Part shown: positions 53,910 through 64,000 of the stretch, one piece after another
How positions within the stretch are numbered: position 1 is the stretch's first letter
Layout of the letters: each line of letters starts with the position of its first letter
Source: Calliopsis andreniformis
Lineage: Eukaryota; Arthropoda; Insecta; Hymenoptera; Andrenidae
Direction: 5' to 3'
DNA: 64,000 nucleotides
NCBI RefSeq assembly: GCF_051401765.1
Contig: NW_027480440.1
Coordinates: 6,820,001-6,884,000 of the forward strand
Translations under genes and position numbers: made by a program
The notes under the pieces: model-generated
The model's database searches: none
Told to the model about the DNA's origin: nothing
What the model saw: only the letters and a program-made list of their open reading frames with translations

Positions 53910-54557
53910 TACTCAAACCTCAATCCTCAACCCTCAGCCCCCAACCCTCAATCCTCAATCTTCAATCCTCAATACTCAATCATCAATCCTCAATCCTCAA
54001 TCCTCAATCTTCTATCCTCAATACTCAATCCTCAATCCTCAATCCTCAATACTCAATCCTCAATGCTCAATCCTCAATCGTCAATCCTCAATCCCCAATC
54101 CTCAACTTTCAATCCGCAATCCCCAATCCTCAATCCTCAATCCTCAATCTTCAATCCTCAATACTCAATCCTCAATCCTCTATTCTCAATCCTCAATCCT
54201 CAATCCTCAATCTTCAATTCTCAATCCGCAATCCGCAGTCCTCAGTCCTGAAACCTCAATCCTCAACCCTCAGCCCTCATCCTCAATCCTCAATCGAAAA
54301 TCCGCAATCCCCAATCTTCAATACTCAATACTCAATCTTCAATCCTCAATCCTCAGACCTCAAACCTCGATTCTGTATCCTCCACCCTGTGTCCTCAATC
54401 TTCAGCCCTCAGACCTCAACAATCAGTAGTCAATCCTCAATCCTCAATAGAATATCCTCAATTCACAGTTTTCAACACTCAATACTCAATCTGCAATCTT
54501 CAAACCTCTATCCACAAACATCAATTCTCATCACTCAACCCTCAACACTCAGTCCTC

Positions 54558-57500
54558 AATGATCAATACTCAATCATCAATTCTCAATCTTCAATCCTCA
54601 ATCTTCAATCCTCAATCCTCAATCCTCAGTCCTCATTCCTCAATCCTCAATCCTCAATCCTCAATCCTCAATCCCCAATCCTCAATCTTCAATCCTCAAT
54701 ACTCAATCTTCAATCCTCAATCCTCAATCCTCAATCCACAATCCTCAATCCTCAACCCTCAACCTTCAATCCTCAATCCTCAATCCTCAATCCTCAATCC
54801 TCAATCATCAATCCTCAATCATCAATCCTCAATCTTCAATATTCAATCCTCAACACTCAATCCTCTATCCTCAATACTCAACCATCAATCCTCAATTCTC
54901 AATACTCAATAGAATATCCTGAATTCTCAATATTCCATACTCGAACCTCAATCCTCAACCCTCAGCCCTCATCCTCAATCCTCAATCGACAATCCGCAAT
55001 CCTCAATCTTCAATCCTCAATACTCAATCTTCAATCCTCAATCCTCAGTCCTCAAACCTCAATTCTGTATCCTCAACCCTGCGTCCTCAACCTTCAGACC
55101 TCAGTCCTCAACAATCTGTAGTCAATCCTCAATCCTCAATAGAATATACTCAATTCACAGCTTTCAACACTCAATACTCAATCTGCAATCTTCAGACCTC
55201 TATCCACAAACATCAATACTCATCACTCAACCCTCAACACTCAGTCCTCAATGCTCAATGCTCAATCCTCAATCCTCAATATTCAACACTCAACAATCAA
55301 CCATCAATTCTCAATACTCAATCATCAATCCTCAGTTCTCAATACTCAAGATATTATCCTGAATTCTCATGGTTCAATCCTCAATCCACAATGTTCAATA
55401 ATCAAATCTCAATCCTCAAACATCAATCCTCAACACTCAAACCTCAACACTCAGTCCTCTCTCTTCAATCCTCCATCCTCAACCCTCAATCCTCAAGCGT
55501 CAATCCTCAATCCTCAATCCTCAACCCTCTATCCCCAGTCCTCAATCCTCTATCCCGAATCCTCAATCCTGAATCCTCAATCTTCAGCCCTCAGTCCTCA
55601 ACAATCAATTGTCAATCCTCAATCCTCAATAGAATATCCTCAATTCGCAGTTTTGAATACTCGATCCCCATTCTTCAATCTTCAAATCTCAATCCACAAA
55701 CATCAATTCTCATCACTCAACCCTCAACACTCAGTCCTAAGTCTTCAATCCTCAACCCTCAATCCTCAATCTTCAATCCTCAATACTCAATCTTCAGTCC
55801 TCAATCCTCAATCCTCAATCTTCAATCCTCAATACTCGATCTTCAATCCTCAATCCTCAATACTCAATCCTCAATGCTCAATCCTCAATCGTCAATCCTC
55901 AATCCCCAATCCTCAACCTTCAATCCGCAATCCTCAATCCTCAATCCTCCCATCTTCAATCATCAATACTCAATCTTCAATCCTCAATCCTCAATCCTCC
56001 ATGCTCAATCCTCAATCCTCAATATTCAACACTCAACAATCAACCATCAATCCTCAATACTCAATCATCAATCCTCAATTCTCAATACTCAAGATAATAT
56101 CCTGAATTCTCATGGATCAATACTCAATCCACAATGTTCAATAATCAAATCTCAATCCTCAAACATTAATTCTCAACACTCAACCCTCAACACTCAGTCC
56201 TCTCTCTTCAATCCTCCATCCTCAACCCTCAATCCTCAGGCGTCAATCCTCAATCCTCAATCCTCAACCCTCAATCCTCAGTCCTCAAACCTCAATCCCG
56301 AATCCTCAATCCTGAATCCTCAATCTTCAGTCCTCATTCCTCAACAATCAATTGTCAATCCTCAATCCTCCATAGAATATCCTCAACTCATAGTTTTTAA
56401 TACTCGATCCCCATTCTCCAATCTTCAAATCCAATCCACAAGCATCAATTCTCATCACTCAACCCTCAACACTCAGTCCTAAATCCTCAATCTTCAATCC
56501 TCAATCCTCAATCCTCAATCCTCAATCCTCAATCCTCATTCCTCAATCCTCAATCATCAATCCTCAATCTTCAATATTCAATCCTCAACACTCAATCCTC
56601 TATCCTCAATACTCAACCATCAATCCTCAATTCTCAATACTCAATAGAATATCCTGAATTCTCAATATTCCATACTCGAACCTCAATCCTCAACCCTCAG
56701 CCCTCATCCTCAATCCTCAATCGACAATCCGCAATCCTCAATCTTCAATCCTCAATACTCAATCTTCAATCCTCAATCCTCAGTCCTCAAACCTCAATTC
56801 TGTATCCTCAACCCTGCGTCCTCAACCTTCAGACCTCAGTCCTCAACAATCTGTAGTCAATCCTCAATCCTCAATAGAATATACTCAATTCACAGCTTTC
56901 AACACTCAATACTCAATCTGCAATCTTCAGACCTCTATCCACAAACATCAATTCTCATCACTCAACCCTCAACACTCAGTCCTCAATGCTCAATGCTCAA
57001 TCCTCAATCCTCAATATTCAACACTCAACAATCAACCATCAATTCTCAATACTCAATCATCAATCCTCAGTTCTCAATACTCAAGATATTATCCTGAATT
57101 CTCATGGTTCAATCCTCAATCCACAATGTTCAATAATCAAATCTCAATCCTCAAACATCAATCCTCAACACTCAAACCTCAACACTCAGTCCTCTCTCTT
57201 CAATCCTCCATCCTCAACCCTCAATCCTCAAGCGTCAATCCTCAATCCTCAATCCTCAACCCTCTATCCCCAGTTCTCAATCCTCTATCCCGAATCCTCA
57301 ATCCTGAATCCTCAATCTTCAGCCCTCAGTCCTCAACAATCAATTGTCAATCCTCAATCCTCAATAGAATATCCTCAATTCGCAGTTTTGAATACTCGAT
57401 CCCCATTCTTCAATCTTCAAATCTCAATCCACAAACATCAATTCTCATCACTCAACCCTCAACACTCAGTCCTAAGTCTTCAATCCTCAACCCTCAATCC

Positions 57501-58360
57501 TCAATCTTCAATCCTCAATACTCAATCTTCAGTCCTCAATCCTCAATCCTCAATCTTCAATCCTCAATACTCGATCTTCAATCCTCAATCCTCAATACTC
57601 AATCCTCAATGCTCAATCCTCAATCGTCAATCCTCAATCCCCAATCCTCAACCTTCAATCCGCAATCCTCAATCCTCAATCCTCAATCTTCAATCCTCAA
57701 TACTCAATCTTCAATCCTCAATCCTCAATCCTCAATCCTCAATCCTCTATCCTCAATCGTCAGTCTTCAATCCTCAATACTCAACCTTTAATCCTCAATA
57801 CTCAATCCTCAATCCTCATTCCTCAATCCTCAATCTTCAATCCTCAATACTCAATCTTCAATCCTCAATCCTCAATCCTCAATCCTCAATCCTCTATCCT
57901 CAATCGTCAGTCTTCAATCCTCAATACTCAACCTTTAATCCTCAATACTCAATCCTCAATCCTCATTCTTCAGTCCTCAATACCCAATCCCCAATCTTCA
58001 ATCCTCAATCCTCAATCCACAATTCTCAATCCGCAATCCGCAGTCCTCAGTCCTCAAACCTCAATCCTCAAACCTCAGCCCTCATCCTAAATCCTCAATC
58101 GACAATCCGCAATCCTCAATCTTCAATCCTCAATACTCAATCTTCAATCCTCAATCCTCAGTCCTCAAACCTCAATTCTGTATCCTCAACCCTGCGTCCT
58201 CAACCTTCAGACCTCAGTCCTCAACAATCTGTAGTCAATCCTCAATCCTCAATAGAATATACTCAATTCACAGTTTTCAACACTCAATACTCAATCTGCA
58301 ATCTTCAAACCTCTATCCACAAACATCAATTCTCATCACTCAACCCTCAATACTCAGTCC
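54558..58360. repeat. Family II segment with a 1,735-bp duplication
   Basis: Copy 1 has B' 54878, Af 55108, C 55346, Ak 55598, then C 56089 and Aj 56341-56479. Copy 2 has B' 56613, Af 56843, C 57081 and Ak 57333, each exactly 1,735 bp later. After Ak the second copy departs to plain heptamers and Af 58221-58360. A stretch of about 130 bp with the CCTTTAATCC word is itself repeated near 57.68-57.80 and 57.83-57.95 kb. Copy 1 matches 8.6-10.2 kb at offset 46,253. Confidence 0.83.
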
Positions 58361-59620
58361 TCAATCCTCAATCTTCAATCCTCAATCCTCAATCCTCAAT
58401 CCTCAATCTTAATCTTCAATCCTCAATACTCAATCTTCAATCCTCAATCCTCAATCCTCAATCCTCAGTCCCCAGTCCTCAATCTTCTATCCCGAATCCT
58501 CAATCCTGAATCCTCAATCTTCAGCCCTCAGTCCTCAACCATCAATTGTCAATCCTCAATCCTCTATAGAATATCCTCAATTCACAGTTTTCAATACTCG
58601 ATCCCCATTCTTCAATCTTCAAATCTCAATCCACAAACATCAATCCTCATCACTCAACCCTCAACACTCCGTCCTAAATCTTCAATCCTCAACCCTCAAT
58701 CCTCAATCTTCAATCCTCAATACTCAATCCTCAATCCTCAATCCTCAATTCTCAATCCTCAATACTCAATACTCAATCGCCAATCCTCAATCCCTAATCC
58801 TCAATCTTCAATCCTCAATCCTCAATCCTCAATCCTCAATCCTCAATCCTCAATCCTCAATCCTCAATGTTCAACACACAGTCCTCAAACATCAATTCTC
58901 AATACTCAACCATCAATCCTCAATTCTCAATTCTCAATATAATATCCTGAATTCTCAAGGTTCAATACTCAATCCACAAAATTCAATAATCAAATCTCAA
59001 TCCTCAAACATCAATTATCAACACTCAATCCTCAAAACTCAGTCCTCTCCCTTCAATACTCCATCCTCAGTCCTCGATCTTCAAGCGTCAATCCTCAATC
59101 CTCAATCCTCAGCCCTCAATCCTCAGTCCTCAAACCTCAATCCGGAATCCTCAATCCTGAATCCTCAATCTTCAGCCGTCGGTCCTCAACAATCAATTGT
59201 CAATCCTCAATCCTCAATAGAATATCCTCAATTCACAGTTTTCAATACTCAATCGCCATTATTTAAACTTCAAATCTCAATCCACAACCACCAATTATCA
59301 TCACTCAACCCTCAACACTCAGTCCTCAATCTTCAATCCTCAATACTCATTCCTCAATCTTCAATCCTCAATACTCAATCTTCAATCCTCAATCCTCAAT
59401 TCTCAATCCTCAATACTCAATCCTCAATCCTCAATCCTCAATCCTCAATCCTCAATACTCATTCTTCAATCCTCAATACCCAATCCTCAATCTTCAATCC
59501 TCAATCCTCAATCCTCAATTCTCAGGCCTCACGCCTCAACCCTCAGACCTTAAACATCAATACTCAACCCTCAGTCCTCGTCCTCAATCCACAACCCTCA
59601 ATCATCAATCCTCAATCTTC
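58361..59620. repeat. Family II segment (Ag-C-Ah)
   Basis: It contains Ag 58535-58674, C 58934-59045 and Ah 59186-59325. It matches 10.84-12.06 kb at offset 47,533. The C block here starts with TCAATAT rather than TCAAGAT, as at 11401, 45842 and 51892. The four copies form a separate C lineage with TCAAGGT and ACAAAAT words. Confidence 0.82.
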
Positions 59621-60546
59621 AATTCTCATTCCTCAATCCTCAATCCTCAATCCTCAATCCTCAATCCTCAGTCCTCAAACCTCTATCCTGAATCCTCAAT
59701 CCTGAATCCTCAGTCTTCAGCCCTCAGTCCTCTACAATCAGTTGCCAATCCTCAATCCTCAATAGAATATCATCAATTCACAGCTTTCATTACTCAATAC
59801 TCAATCTGCAATCTTCAAATCTCTTTCCACAAACATAAATCCTCATCACTCAACCCTCAACACTCAGTCCCCAATCCTCAGACTTCTATCCTCAATACTC
59901 AATTCTCAATCCTCAATCCTCAATCCGCAATTTTCAATCCTCAATACTCAATCTTCAACCCTCAATCCTCAATCCTCGGTCCTCAATCCTCAATCGTCAA
60001 TCTCCAATCCTGAATACTCAATCTTCAATCCTCAATCCTCAATCCTCAATCCTCAACATTCATTCCTCAATACTCAGTCTTCAATCCTCCATCCTCAACC
60101 CTCAATCCTCAATCCTCAATCCTCAATCGTCTGGCTTCAATACTCAATACTCAATATTCAATCCTCAATCCTCAATCCTCATTCCTCAATCCTCATCCTT
60201 CAATCCTCAATCGTCAATCCTCAATCGTCAATACTCTATCCTCAATCGTCAGTCTTCTATCCTCAATACTCAACCTTTAATCCTCAGTCGTCAGTCTTCT
60301 ATCCTCAATACTCAACCTTTAATCCTCAATGCCCAAATCCTCATTCCTCATTCTTCAGTACTCAATACGCAATCCTCAATCTTCAATCCTCAATCCTCAA
60401 TCCTCAATTCTCAATCCGCAATCAGCAGTCCTCACTCCTCAAACCTCAATCCTCAACCCTCAGCCCTCATCCTCAATCCTCAATCGACAATCCGCAATCC
60501 TCAATCTTCAATCCTCAATAATCTATCATCAATTCTCAATACTCAA

Positions 60547-60574
60547 CAGAATATCCTGAATTCTCAGGATTCTA
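60547..60574. repeat. Block B hairpin (copy 7)
   Basis: CAGAAT form within block 60522-60605. This block is one heptamer shorter than its relative at 52935, having lost a TCAATAC word upstream of the palindrome. Confidence 0.75.
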
Positions 60575-61461
60575 TACTCAAACCTCAATCCTCAACCCTC
60601 AGCCCTCACTCTCAATCCTCAATCCACAATCCTCAAACCTCAATCCTCAGACTTCAAACATCAATACTCTACCCTCAGTCCTCGTCCTCAATCCACAACC
60701 CTCAATCCTCAATCCTCAATCTTCAATCATTAATATTCAATCTTCAATCCTCAATCCTCAATCCTCAATCCCCAACCCTCAATCCTCAATCCTCAATCCC
60801 CAATACCCAATCCTCAATCCTCAATACTCAATCTTCAATCCTCAATCCTCAATCCTCAATCCTGAATCATCAATCCTCAATCATCAATCCTCAATCTTCA
60901 ATATTCAATCCTCAATACTCAATCTTCAATCCTCGATACTCAATCTTCAATCCTCAATCCTCAGTCCTCAAACCTCAATTCTGTATCCTCAACCCTGTGT
61001 CCTCAACCTTCAGCCCTCAGTCCTCAACAATCTGTAGTCAATCCTCAATCCTCAATAGAATATACTCAATTCACAGCTTTCAACACTCAATACTCAATCT
61101 GCAATCTTCAAACCTCTAACCACAAAAATCAATTCTCATCACTCAACCCTCAACACTCAGTCCTCAATGTTCAATACTCAATCATCAATTCTCAATCTTC
61201 AATCCTCAAACCTCAATCCTCAATCCTCGATCCTCAGTCCCCAGACCTCAATCTTCTATCCCCAATACTCAATCCTCAATCCTCAATCCTCAATCCGCAA
61301 CCTTCAATCCTCAATACTAAATCTTCAATCCTCAATCCTCAATCCTCAATCATCAATCGTGAATCCTCAATCATCAATCCACAATCTTCAATAATCAATC
61401 CTCTATCCTCAATCCTCAATCCTCAATAATTAACCATCAATACTCAATTCTCAATACTCAA

Positions 61462-61489
61462 CAGAATATCCTGAATTCTCAGGATTCTA
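61462..61489. repeat. Block B hairpin (copy 8)
   Basis: CAGAAT form within block 61430-61520. It is a duplicate of the copies at 12825 and 53882. Confidence 0.75.
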
Positions 61490-61747
61490 TACTCAAACCT
61501 CAATCCTCAACCCTCAGCCCTCAACCCTCAATCCTCAATCTTCAATCCTCAATACTCAATCATCAATCCTCAATCCTCAATCCTCAATCTTCTATCCTCA
61601 ATACTCAATCCTCAATCCTCAATCCTCAATACTCAATCCTCAATGCTCAATCCTCAATCGTCAATCCTCAATCCCCAATCCTCAACTTTCAATCCGCAAT
61701 CCCCAATCCTCAATCCTCAATCCTCAATCTTCAATCCTCAATACTCA

Positions 61748-64000
61748 ATCTTCAATCCTCAATCCTCAATCCTCACACCTCAATCCTCAATATCCAATAT
61801 TCAATCCTCAATACTCAATCTGCAATCCTCAATCCTCAGTCCTCACTCCTCAACCCTCATTCTTCATCTCTCAATACCGAATCCTCAATCTTCAATCCCC
61901 AATCCTCAATCCTCAATTCTCAATCCTCAATCCTCAATCCTAAGGCTTCAAACATCAATACTCAGCCCTCAGTCCTCGTCCTCAATCCACAACCCTCAAT
62001 CCTCAATCCTCAATCTTCAATCATTAATATTCAATTCTCTATCCTCAATCCTCAATCCTCAATCCCCAACCCTCAATCCTCAATCCTCAATCCCCAATAC
62101 CCAATCCTCAATCCTCAGTCCTCAAACCTCAATCCTGAATCCTCAATCCTGAATCCTCAATCTTCAATCCTCAATACTCAATCTTCAATCCTCAATCCTC
62201 AATCCTCAACGCTCAATCCTCAATCCTGAATCTTCAATCCTCAATACTCAATCTGCAAACCTCAATCCTCAGTCCTCACTCCTCAATCCTCATTCTTCAA
62301 TCCTCAATACCGAATCCTCAATCTTCAATCCTCAATCCTCAATCCTCTATTCTCAATCCTCAATCCTCAATCCTCAATCTTCAATTCTCAATCCGCAATC
62401 CGCAGTCCTCAGTCCTGAAACCTCAATCCTCAACCCTCAGCCCTCATCCTCAATCCTCAATCGAAAATCCGCAATCCTCAATCTTCAATACTCAATACTC
62501 AATCTTCAATCCTCAATCCTCAGTCCTCAAACCTCGATTCTGTATCCTCCACCCTGTGTCCTCAATCTTCAGCCCTCAGAACTCAACAATCAGTAGTCAA
62601 TCCTCAATCCTCAATAGAATATCCTCAATTCACAGTTTTCAACACTCAATACTCAATCTGCAATCTTCAAACCTCTATCCACAAACATCAATTCTCATCA
62701 CTCAACCCTCAACACTCAGTCCTCAATGATCAATACTCAATCATCAATTCTCAATCTTCAATCCTCAATCTTCAATCCTCAATCCTCAATCCTCAGTCCT
62801 CAATCCTCAATCCTCAATCCTCAATCCTCAATCCTCAATCCCCAATCCTCAACCTTCAATCCTCAATACTCAATCTTCAATCCTCAATCCTCAATCCTCA
62901 ATCCTCAATCCTCAATCCTCAACCCTCAACCTTCAATCCTCAATCCTCAGTCCTCAATTCTAAATCCTCAATCCTCAATCCTCAGACCTCAAACACCAAT
63001 ACTCAACCCTCAGTCCTCGTCCGCAATCCACAACCTTCAATCCTCAATCCTCAATCTTCAATCATCAATATTCAATCATCAATCCTCAATCTTCAATCCT
63101 CTATCCTCAATCCTCAATCCTGAATGTTCAATCCTAAATACCCAATCCTCAATCTTCAATCCTCAATACTCAATCCTCAATCCTCAATCCTCAATCCTCA
63201 GTCCTCAATCCTCAATCCTCAATCCTCAATCCTCAATCCGCAATCCTCAATCTTCAATCCTCAATACTCAATCTTCAATCCTCAATCCTCAATCCTCAAT
63301 CCTCAATACTCAATCCTCAACCCTCAATCTTCACTCCTCAATACTCAATCTTCAACCCTCAATCTTCAATCCTCAATCCTCAATACTCATTCTTCAATCC
63401 TCAACACCCAGTCCTCAATCTTCAATCCTCAATCCTCAATCCTCAATTCTCAATCCTCAATCCTCAATCCTCAGACCTCAAACACCAATACTCAACCCTC
63501 AGTCCTCGTCCGCAATCCACAACCCTCAATCCTCAATCCTCAATCTTCAATCATCAATATTCAATCATCAATTCTCAATCTTCAATCCTCTATCATCAAT
63601 CCTCAATCCTGAATGTTCAATCCTCAATACCCAATCCTCAATCTTCAATCCTCAATACTCAACCCTCAATCCTCAATGCTCAATCTTCAATCATCAATAT
63701 TCAATCATCAATCCTCAATCTTCAATCCTCTATCCTCAATCCTCAATCCTGAATGTTCAATCCTCAATACCCAATCCTCAATCTTCAATCCTCAATACTC
63801 AATCCTCAATCCTCAATCCTCAATCCTCAGTCCTCAATTCGCAATCCTCAATCCTCAGACCTCAGGCATTAATACCCAACCCTCAGTCCTCGTCCTCAAC
63901 CTACAACCCTCAATCCTCAATCCTCAATCTTCAATCATCAATATTCAACCTTCAATCCTCAATCCCCAATCCGCAATCCTCAATCTTCAATCCTCAATCC
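61748..64000. repeat. Right end: family II passing back into family I
   Basis: It has an Af-like block at 62583-62722 matching 13359-13498. Family I words appear from about 62.95 kb: D-type TCGTCC near 63,020 and 63,507, and a D variant at 63855-63909. The last kilobase resembles 1.8-2.3 and 13.7-14.3 kb. The short repeat with TGAATGTTCAATCC appears three times here (63,121, 63,609 and 63,749), one more than in the family I copies at the left. The array leaves the window in mid-unit. Confidence 0.8.

Larger units (their letters stand above)
52068..54557. repeat. Family II segment, 52.1-54.6 kb
   Basis: It contains Ai 52144-52283 (TCTACAATCAGTTGCC), B 52935-53025, Af 53444-53583, B 53850-53940 and Af-like 54416-54555. 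About 2.1 kb from 52.08 to 54.17 kb recurs at 59.67-61.75 kb (offset 7,587, then 7,580 after a one-heptamer loss). The right part matches 12.04-13.5 kb. Confidence 0.82.
59621..61747. repeat. Family II segment, copy of 52.1-54.2 kb
   Basis: It contains Ai 59731-59870, B 60522-60605, Af 61024-61163 and B 61430-61520. Landmarks follow those of 52.1-54.2 kb by 7,587 and later 7,580 bp. The right edge is near 61,747, where CAATCTTCAATCC replaces the CAATCCTCAATCCTCTATTC of the partner. Confidence 0.82.
1..64000. repeat. TCAATCC heptamer satellite array (whole window)
   Basis: Every line of the window parses into 7-bp words close to TCAATCC. Common variants are TCAATCT, TCAATAC, TCAACCC, TCAGTCC, TCAAACC, TGAATCC, TCAATTC and TCAATGT. 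The first four positions (TCAA) are most conserved and the last three vary most. The + strand is very poor in G, so the complementary strand is a G-rich GGATTGA repeat. The array runs off both ends. No promoter, RNA gene, transposon or unique sequence was seen, so every stretch without a gene in this window is this repeat. Simple-sequence arrays of this size with nested higher-order units are typical of eukaryotic satellite DNA. That is family knowledge; the host itself is not identifiable here. Confidence 0.97.

Noticed and set aside
1..64000. Telomere repeat array
   Set aside because: The word GGATTGA does not match TTAGGG, TTTAGGG, TTAGG or other known telomere words, and the array has complex higher-order units that telomeres lack.
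1..64000. CRISPR array or other repeat-spacer system
   Set aside because: Landmark blocks recur, but the sequence between them is the same heptamer repeat, with no unique spacers and no neighbouring genes.
1..64000. Cyanobacterial-type short heptamer repeats
   Set aside because: Heptameric short tandem repeats are known in some cyanobacteria, but as short intergenic runs. A 64-kb array without genes does not fit, though the host cannot be proved from this window.
1..64000. Homeodomain, TALE or CCAAT-type binding sites scattered over the array
   Set aside because: GGATTGA and ATCAAT words resemble such cores, but any 7-bp repeat will match several short motifs and nothing singles out a site.

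Overview
The whole 64 kb window is one uninterrupted tandem repeat and holds no gene I can support. The unit is a 7-bp word, TCAATCC on the given strand (GGATTGA on the other), repeated roughly nine thousand times with point variants. No stretch of ordinary sequence interrupts it and neither end of the array is inside the window. An array this long and layered looks like eukaryotic satellite heterochromatin (centromeric, subtelomeric, sex-chromosome or B-chromosome DNA are all possible). Nothing in the sequence identifies the organism, and a repeat-rich protist or an uncultured source cannot be excluded. I saw no rRNA, tRNA, transposon, CRISPR array or telomere repeat.

Above the heptamer lies a second level: recurring strongly diverged blocks that still keep the 7-bp register. 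I call them A (20 heptamers, 140 bp; 85 copies including 6 truncated ones), B (13 heptamers, usually with an imperfect hairpin; 11 copies), C (16 heptamers, 112 bp; 13 copies) and D (55 bp, with a TCGTCC word and a 1-bp phase slip). A, B and C align heptamer for heptamer and seem to descend from one ancestral block. A blocks fall into subtypes named here Aa to Am, plus At (truncated after four heptamers).

A third level consists of kilobase higher-order units. Family I (subtypes Aa-Ae, Al, Am, At; no B or C blocks) occupies about 1-4,374, 13,500-44,090, 46,362-49,826 and the far right end. Family II (subtypes Af-Ak with B and C blocks) occupies about 4,375-13,500, 44,090-46,361 and 49,827-62,900. 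The clearest units are a 5.41-kb tandem pair (23,172-28,584 and 28,585-33,990), a mixed family I/II pair of 5.4 and about 5.7 kb (40,960-46,361 and 46,362-52,067), and local duplications of 2,880, 2,125, 1,735 and 314 bp. Copies displaced by 38-48 kb tie the left and right parts together, so the window is a mosaic made by repeated in-register unequal exchange.

The many long open frames on the + strand (up to 612 codons) are a by-product. The heptamer has no stop in any + frame and reads as the same seven-residue cycle (ILNPQSS) in all three. The other strand meets TGA every 21 bp in every frame. Segment boundaries below were read by eye from matching landmarks and are good to tens of bases unless stated otherwise.
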